Shown in pieces: positions 57,585-64,000 of a stretch of DNA of 64,000 bases. The stretch is from Siphonodentalium dalli (taxonomy: Eukaryota; Mollusca; Scaphopoda; Gadilida; Siphonodentaliidae), in assembly GCA_032622095.1 (NCBI GenBank), contig CP136062.1, positions 153,944,875-154,008,874 of the forward strand, written 5' to 3'. A model generated the notes under the pieces. It saw only the letters and a program-made list of their open reading frames with translations, ran no database searches and was not told the origin of the DNA. Position numbers and translations under genes: made by a program. Position 1 is the first letter of the stretch, and every line of letters starts with the position of its first letter.

Positions 57585-58235
57585 GAAAGGTAACTCTATT
57601 TCACTCATCAATTACAATTTTCTTCGCGAATATGAATACTTTCCGCTCGTCGCGAGTTGTCGGCCAAGATTAAAAATTGAGAATTAGTCGTAGTGTTATT
57701 GATAATAATTGATAATAACTTTTTGAAGTGATTTTTATTACATTATCATGTCCATGTGGGTGCTAAACTATAAACTTCGTCTCATTATAGTATTACACCA
57801 CAATTGATTACGATTATTGTAGAACTGGGCTCCTTGTTTACCAGTTTTTATTTGACGAAAAAGACGTACACGTCCGTGATGCGGACGCCAACCCATCATT
57901 TTATGTGGCCACTAAGTGGTAAATTAAAAAACTAATTTGTCTAAGATCGAAATCGAAGTCTTGTAAGTGTTTACCGTTGGTGGTGAACAGGGTCGCTATG
58001 CTTTGATCGAGCCCATACGGTGAGATCCGCCCCGACGCTGGTCGCTCCACCAGACTAACGCTGCATGGGCTCGCGGCCTGATGAGGACCAGTAGTCTTAA
58101 CTGACTGACTGACTGTCCGCTTCTTGCGGACGTCCGACAGGCACTTTGACCATCTCGTAAGGGTGGTTCATCTCTGACGGGATGACCAGCCGATAAGTGT
58201 GGTCCGCAATGGCCCCGGTCTATTAAAAACAAAAT
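57585..58235 (+). repeat. 650-bp repeat unit with structured segment, copy 2
   Basis: Homologous to 52335-52985 over its length, with many substitutions. The structured part is 57990-58225. Confidence 0.8.
57990..58225 (+). ncRNA. Structured RNA-like segment, copy 2, without the U2 head
   Basis: It shares TTTGACCATCTCGTAAGGGT, CAGCCGATAAG and GTGGTCCGCAAT with copy 1, but the U2-like bases are replaced by ATGCTTTGATCGAGCCCAT. CGAGCCCAT pairs with ATGGGCTCG 50 bases on. The hairpins CTGGT/ACCAG and GTCCGC-TTCTT-GCGGAC occupy the same places as different hairpins in copy 1. An open minus-strand frame across it is disregarded. Confidence 0.55.
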
Positions 58236-58344
58236 CAGGTAAATTAAAAACGAAAGATAGTAGACTGGTCGAAAATATGGGATAAAGGAATTTTTTAGGA
58301 AAAGTTCACAACCTATTTCGAGTGTCCTGAATACATTGCGGGTG

Positions 58345-58900
58345 CCTGTCGAGCTGTGTGACCTATATTTGACCAACACATTTGGGGCCAAATATGGGGA
58401 AAATTGGTAAAATCAACAAAATTTATGGATTTTCAGGCATGTAATAAAAAATTCAAATTCAAAAATTCTTAAAATGTCATGTCTATTTTGTCAAAATCAC
58501 TTTCTGGATTCCAGAACATAAAACCAGTTCCAGATTCGAAAAGTATTTTTTTTTAGTTAAGTACCTTAAAAAACGGGAGTTTACCTGATTTCAATAATTT
58601 TGGGGACTAAATTTCTCAGAATGAGCCAAATTCCGTATTTTATGGTAAATTATAAAAAAAAATAGAGCAAAATGAAGGGCTTTTTCACTGTTTTAGTAAT
58701 TTCCCCACTATATTATACACAAACAATAATATCTATATATGATTAAGAAGAAAAACATTCTCAAACAAAATGTGTCTTCCATTGTATAGACTTAACCAAA
58801 TTTGCATCTGGCAAAGAACTCGTGTGGTGAAATGCAATATTTGAGGCCATGTAACTCAATAAATTGATATCCGTATGCCTTTCTTTTCTTACAACCCTTT
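58345..58900. repeat. Dispersed repeat shared with 26380-26920
   Basis: Same block order as the CLCN7 intron 9 copy (GGATTCCAGAACATAAAACC, AAATTCCGTATTTTATGG, GAACTCGTGTGGT). No ends defined. Confidence 0.75.
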
Positions 58901-59449
58901 ATGAATACTAGATTGAACACATTATATTGGAACTAACAAACAAAAAGTTAAAGAAAATCAAGTTATGGCCCTATTAGAGGAGCGGCCAAACGCCAAAAGT
59001 GGTCGGATACCCCTACCCTCGGTAGAACAAGTTGAAACCAACCTTTTCTGGAAGGTAAATATATATCATTTATGGAAATGATTCTTGGCCTTGCCGGAAT
59101 TGGTGGCAGCTATGTATGGTAAGACTATTTGTGGAGGTACCCTACCGAAAAATTAGCCTGTTTTCAGCGGTTGGCCAGCTATACACAATTGGTTAAAAGT
59201 TAAGCACATCACCAAAAACAGAACGTTTTATTTGTTATTATGTGGTACATGGTGATACTAGATTGGAACGTTCTTATTTTTTCTGGTTTGTTTGAGATTT
59301 CACGACGTCATGGTAGAGAATGTAACGTTATGCGTCAAAAAATCATGACGATTCAGAGAAACTGTCGCCCGTCAACCCTGTACAAAACTAGCACGCTTGA
59401 TTGAGCTTATCTTGTCATATATGTCTGGAAAGAATGGAGTATTTTCTAC

Positions 59450-60500
59450 CCGACGGTTTTAATTTTATTACCCTATCCATACAAATATTGTAATTAATTG
59501 GAAAAAACTTACCCCTCCCCCAATGTCATAAAATGCTGAGTATAGCCATCGCCTGGGATTGGATCCCAGAATGATAGAATAGTGCGTAGTATTTCCTTTT
59601 ATTTCGTGTAGAACACACATAAATAATGTAAAATTCGAATTTCCAACCATATTCACCATTAGAAGAGTATCAAAATCCAAGATGGCGTCCAATATGGCCT
59701 TCAGTTTTTATTTTAAGACTCTGTGGAGCGACATAAGAAAAATCCCGAAAAGGAAAGTCCCCAGTGGTAATATCTATATTATTGTAGTGACAAAATAGAA
59801 TAACATTTCATATCAAACATTAATTTGACCATTAATACATCTTTTCAATTGGTAAGCTAATAGGTAGAACTGTATCCCTCCATCCAATGTCATAAAATTC
59901 GAAATAAAGTTATCGACTGGGATTGGAACCACGAGAGATAGCATTATGCGCAGTATGTTATTTTATTTAATGTACAACACACATACGAAGTGACAGGTAT
60001 GAATTTCCATCCATATTCACTATAAGAAGAGTATGATACAACAAAATGGCAGCCAATATGGCGTCCAATTTTAATTGTACCACTTAGCGAACGCACATAC
60101 AAACGAACTAAAATGGAACGTCCCCTGTGGCATGTTGTATATCATTGAAGTGACTACATAGACGATATCTCATAGGGTACAGTAGTTTCACCGTTAGTCT
60201 ATCTTATCAGTTGGAGAATTAGTAAACAAAAACGTAATCAACACCCAGTCATAAACGTCCACATAATGGCGGCACTTGTGACTATAGTCCAGAATGCAAA
60301 GAATTAAGCAAATCGTTCGGAATTACTTTGTGTTGAATACAACGAAGAAACATAAAATGTAAAATTTGCATCCACATCTGGTCTTAGTAGACAACCAAAA
60401 TCCAAGATGACGACTAATTTTAATGCCAACACGCTGCGAACAATGAATACGGAAGTCGGTCAAAATGTATCATACGGCAGTTTGAAGCGATATATTGTTT
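59450..60500. repeat. 364-bp tandem units, three copies, with AAGATGGCG-type motifs
   Basis: CAATGTCATAAAAT recurs at 59521 and 59885, with a degraded third phrase near 60247. Each unit holds a GGGATTGGA.CC stretch, TATTTTATTT, ACACACATA, a CCAAGATGGCGTCCAATATG-type site and GTCCCC.GTGG. The same units occur in reverse at 63150-64000. Confidence 0.78.
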
Positions 60501-63130
60501 AGAGTGTCTGTTTATATTAGACGTCAATATGTTGTGTTTGAGTGATGGTGGTAAGACAACATTTTTTTCAGATAAAGCTTTGACGTGATTGTCTCAAATT
60601 AACTTCCATAAGTGGTCGATCAGCTCCGTAAGGGCGGGTAAGCCGTGTCTTTCCATTGGTTTGGTGGTATCCTACATCAGATATCAAATGTCACACAGGT
60701 GTGACGCCAGGATTAATACTGGATGGAAATTTGAATTTGTTGAATGTTTAGGTTGTTTTGTTTAAAAATTATCAGGAACTTTATATAAAATATTTGGAGA
60801 AAGACAAACCTACCAAAAATAAAAAAACACTTAGTGAAATTCCGAGAATGACTTAAATAGTTTAATTTGCCTAATCGTGTATCGTGTATTGATCTCCAAT
60901 GCACATTTGACTATTGTTTGACACATTTGATGTCATTTTGGGACGTTAAGTACGTAAAGAATAAACAATATGTAGACAACTGGTAATACTAGAGGATGGT
61001 CATTGACCGTTACAAATAATCATGCACTCTATGCGGTACGAAGTGATGTTGTAATGTTCAATACTAACATATTGCTATAATTAATATATTGTGATAGTCT
61101 TGAATGTGCAGTCCTCCTTAACATGTCCTTTTGAATTTTCACCAACATTTTCAGTGAGCCTTGCAACAGTTTTGGCCACATGAAACATTAAATAACAGAA
61201 TCACCATCTGTTGTTTTATGCAGTAACGCAAAAAAACAAAAATGGCATACATTTTGAAATCCAGTAAATAAGATATCTTATCGATCTCTGGTTTTGCCAA
61301 AGTTGGATATGAGTCCACGAGCAATCAATGTTCACACATCATAGTAACTACATATTAATGATACACGAAATTCATCATCGCACACACAAAATGCTCTTTA
61401 ATGACATAACATGTGACCACAATGTCCATATAATGCAATCAGCGTACAATGGTTTATAAATAGGCGTTATAGTGATCGAGAGGTTGCTGCTTTGTATAAT
61501 CGTTCGAGTTTCGGCTCAGCGACAAACAAGAAAGCAACACTGCATACCTATGAATATAAGTTGTTCTCGCCATATGTTGCTTGATGTGCATGTTTTTCCG
61601 TACATTGATATTTTAGTCCCGACTAATTTGTGAGTTAAATGGTTGTGAATGTCAATCGGATTCATATATGTTACAAACAGAAGATATTGAGTTTCCGGGC
61701 AAGACTAATTAAAATTAAATCTTCTATATCTCCGGCGGATATCATATATGTATTAGTTCTTAGGGGCGTGAGTCCTGACTATACATGTATAGCAATCTCT
61801 CATTCTAATACATTTTATTGATACATAGGTCATAGTGCGATACTCTCCATTGAACATGCACATTGGTGTTGCATTTATGATTGCGGTTAGATTCTAATCA
61901 TAATCACGCAACTCACAACCAAACCAGAATGTCACTAAAACGTTTGTTTTATCCACGGTTCTTTTGAGTCTGGTGGCATTTGAAATGGATAAAATGGTAA
62001 GTAATGAAAATCTGTAAGCTATTAACACAATTGAAATGGCAACAGGCATAAGGCAATTCACAATAGACACTCGTCATTATTCTTGATATATAGATATCCA
62101 AATTGTGTTTACGGTTTGGTTTATGGCGACTAGGCCATATCACAACATACATTGTATTCTTATGGGTGGCGGAAAGACAGCGCCTATCTTACCGCGGAAG
62201 CAATATACTCAGTCCGTACATAAGCCACCTACCCCAAACTGGCAGATTTTCGAAAGTTGTTTTCACTTAACATGGACCTCATATCAGTGTTACTGATCGG
62301 GATTTATAACACCTTCGTCGTCGATCTGGTGTTTTATGGGGATACAAGTAACTGAGTGTAAGTCAATGTGATGTAATCAACTAAAAATCACTGGTGTATA
62401 GTGTTGTGTTCTTGTTCGCCCAGAATAGTAATTTTTGTTTCTCAAGAAAACCTGGACATGCCATCCTCAAGTGCCCATTGCTGTGAATGCATAGAATCAC
62501 ATTGTATGACTCATTTTAAATGAAAATATGGGAATTATAATTGTATTTCTCAGATCCATCTGTCTATATAAACATGTCGTCACTGGAGTTATGTTTAACC
62601 TTTAGTCACTGAACGTTAATTGAATGGTAAGCCATCAGAGCCATGTAATTTTTATGATTGATAAAAGCAAATGTTGCTCATCTTTATGAAGATAACATAT
62701 ATGTTAATGTTATTCTATTCCAAAATAGTATTATTGAAAAGTTAACTTATCGACTATCGGCTCCAGAGCAAACAAACCATTTGAACGGTTGTTGAAAACA
62801 ACTGGCACTTCAACAACAAATCCAGCGCAAAGCATCACAAAAGGAAGTCGTTTTTCTGCCTGTTGTACTTCTTCGCAAAATTGAAATGACATCTAAATTA
62901 TGGGATGCCATCTTGTATTTTGAGATCCATCTTATAGCGAGTGTGGTTCTAACATAATTATGTCGCACTAAACGATACGATACGATTTATTTGCATAAAC
63001 ACCAATATGCTAACAATACAATTCATAATCAAACAATAAACAATTAATAGTAAAATTTGCCATGTAATAATGGAAACATACACATAAGTAATAACACATG
63101 AGACGTTTATTTGCCCGCATATCGTACTAG
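60501..63130. other. Intergenic spacer between inverted repeat blocks, no gene
   Basis: 2.6 kb with no convincing coding frame. A TATA-like TTTATAAATAGG lies at about 61452, but no transcript can be supported from sequence. If the flanking 364-bp blocks are transposon ends, this is the interior of a large non-autonomous element. Confidence 0.45.
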
Positions 63131-63149
63131 TTGTTTACAAAGTGTTGAC

Positions 63150-64000
63150 ATTAAACTTAAATGCCATATTGGCCGCCATTATGGCGCAATAGTGGGTGTG
63201 ACTTCAAACTTTTTGTTTCTTTATCGTATTCAGCACAAATGAAATCCAAAATGTATGCTCATTTCTTTTTGGCCTGTACTACAATCCACAGTGGCCCATT
63301 TGTGTGGAAGTTTGTGACTGTAGGGGTGATAAAGTTTTTGTCTAATTATTTCATCAATTGATAATAAAGATCAATGCTGAATCTAATGTTTGATATGAAA
63401 TGTTCTATGTAGTCAGTATCATTATATATAATATACCACTGGGGACATTACTTTTCTGAATTTGTCGTATGTCCGTTCACTAAGTCTTGAATTTAAAATT
63501 GGCCGCCATATTGAACGCCATCTTCGATTATGATACTCTTTTAATAACAAATTTGGATGGCAATTTCTCTGGCAATTTGCATGTGTATTCTACATTTAAT
63601 AAAACAAAATACTGCGCATTATGCGATCATTCGTGGTTCCAATCCCAATCGACAACTTTGGTTCGAAATTATGACATTGAACGGCGTAATAAATTGTTTA
63701 CTTTTATTTTTCCAATATTGATAAGATGTATTATTGGTGAAACTAATGTTTCATATGAAATACTATTCTATATGGTCATTAAAATAATATACATTTTACC
63801 ACTTGGGACGTTCCTTTTCATGATTTTTCGTATGTCGCTTCACTAAGTCTTAAAATAAAAACTGAATGCCATATTGGACGCCATCTTGGAGTTTAATACT
63901 TATCTAATAGTGAATATGGTTGGAAATTTGCATTTTACACTTGTTATGTGTGTTCTACACTAAGTAAAAGGAAATACTACGCACTATTCTATCATTCTGG
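63150..64000. repeat. Reverse copies of the 364-bp unit, running off the window
   Basis: GCCATATTGGCCGCCATTAT, GCCGCCATATTGAACGCCAT and GCCATATTGGACGCCATCTT at 63161, 63501 and 63868 are spaced about 340-367 bp, with TCGTGGTTCCAATCCCAATC, the complement of the 59930 text. The array continues past 64000. Confidence 0.78.

Noticed and set aside
57996-58391. Minus-strand 131-codon frame
   Set aside because: It spans the structured repeat segment. Its composition follows the GC-rich RNA-like sequence and the other copy does not keep the frame.
61452-61540. Promoter with TATA box TTTATAAATAGG
   Set aside because: The motif is isolated in AT-rich DNA and no downstream coding or structured RNA sequence could be found.

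Overview
This is a eukaryotic, almost certainly invertebrate animal window. It is AT-rich and intron-rich and crowded with short non-autonomous DNA transposons. A tRNA-headed SINE ending in an AATC-type tail and the overall repeat style suggest a mollusc or other lophotrochozoan, but that placement is inference and no species can be named. The only host protein-coding gene I can support is the 3' part of a CLCN7-like gene (lysosomal H+/Cl- exchange transporter, ClC-7 family) on the + strand. Eleven coding exons lie between 1467 and 32521, all with GT-AG boundaries and compatible phases. They encode the last 458 residues: the second half of the membrane domain including the GVFIP selectivity motif, then both CBS domains and the stop. 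The first roughly 350 residues of a normal ClC-7 must lie upstream of base 1. A candidate poly(A) signal is at 33251. Layout: 1-1466 is intron made of a 165-bp tandem repeat. Introns 1-10 (1522-32422) are packed with insertions: a 5'-truncated LINE inserted inside a hAT-type MITE, a tRNA-SINE with a 14-bp target duplication, two further hAT elements with exact 8-bp duplications (one keeping a BED-finger piece of transposase), a pogo-like relic, and many TTAA-flanked MITEs, including six copies of a double-cruciform family. Two exons (3 and 8) have had their 3' ends amplified into tandem arrays inside the following intron. From 33.3 to 64 kb I see no host gene, only repeats: a 2.5-kb hAT-like unit expanded into 49-bp and 37-bp minisatellites, a Helitron-like element, a 2.4-kb TIR element, a G-run-tipped TIR element, foldback-like 364-bp repeats at the right end, and two related copies of a GC-rich, strongly structured sequence. 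One of those two copies starts with a 28-nt exact match (from memory) to the 5' end of U2 snRNA. The most unusual features are the U2-headed structured element pair at about 52.3-53.0 and 57.6-58.2 kb, and the recurring formation of minisatellites from the ends of exons and transposons. No CRISPR, operon or prokaryotic feature is present.
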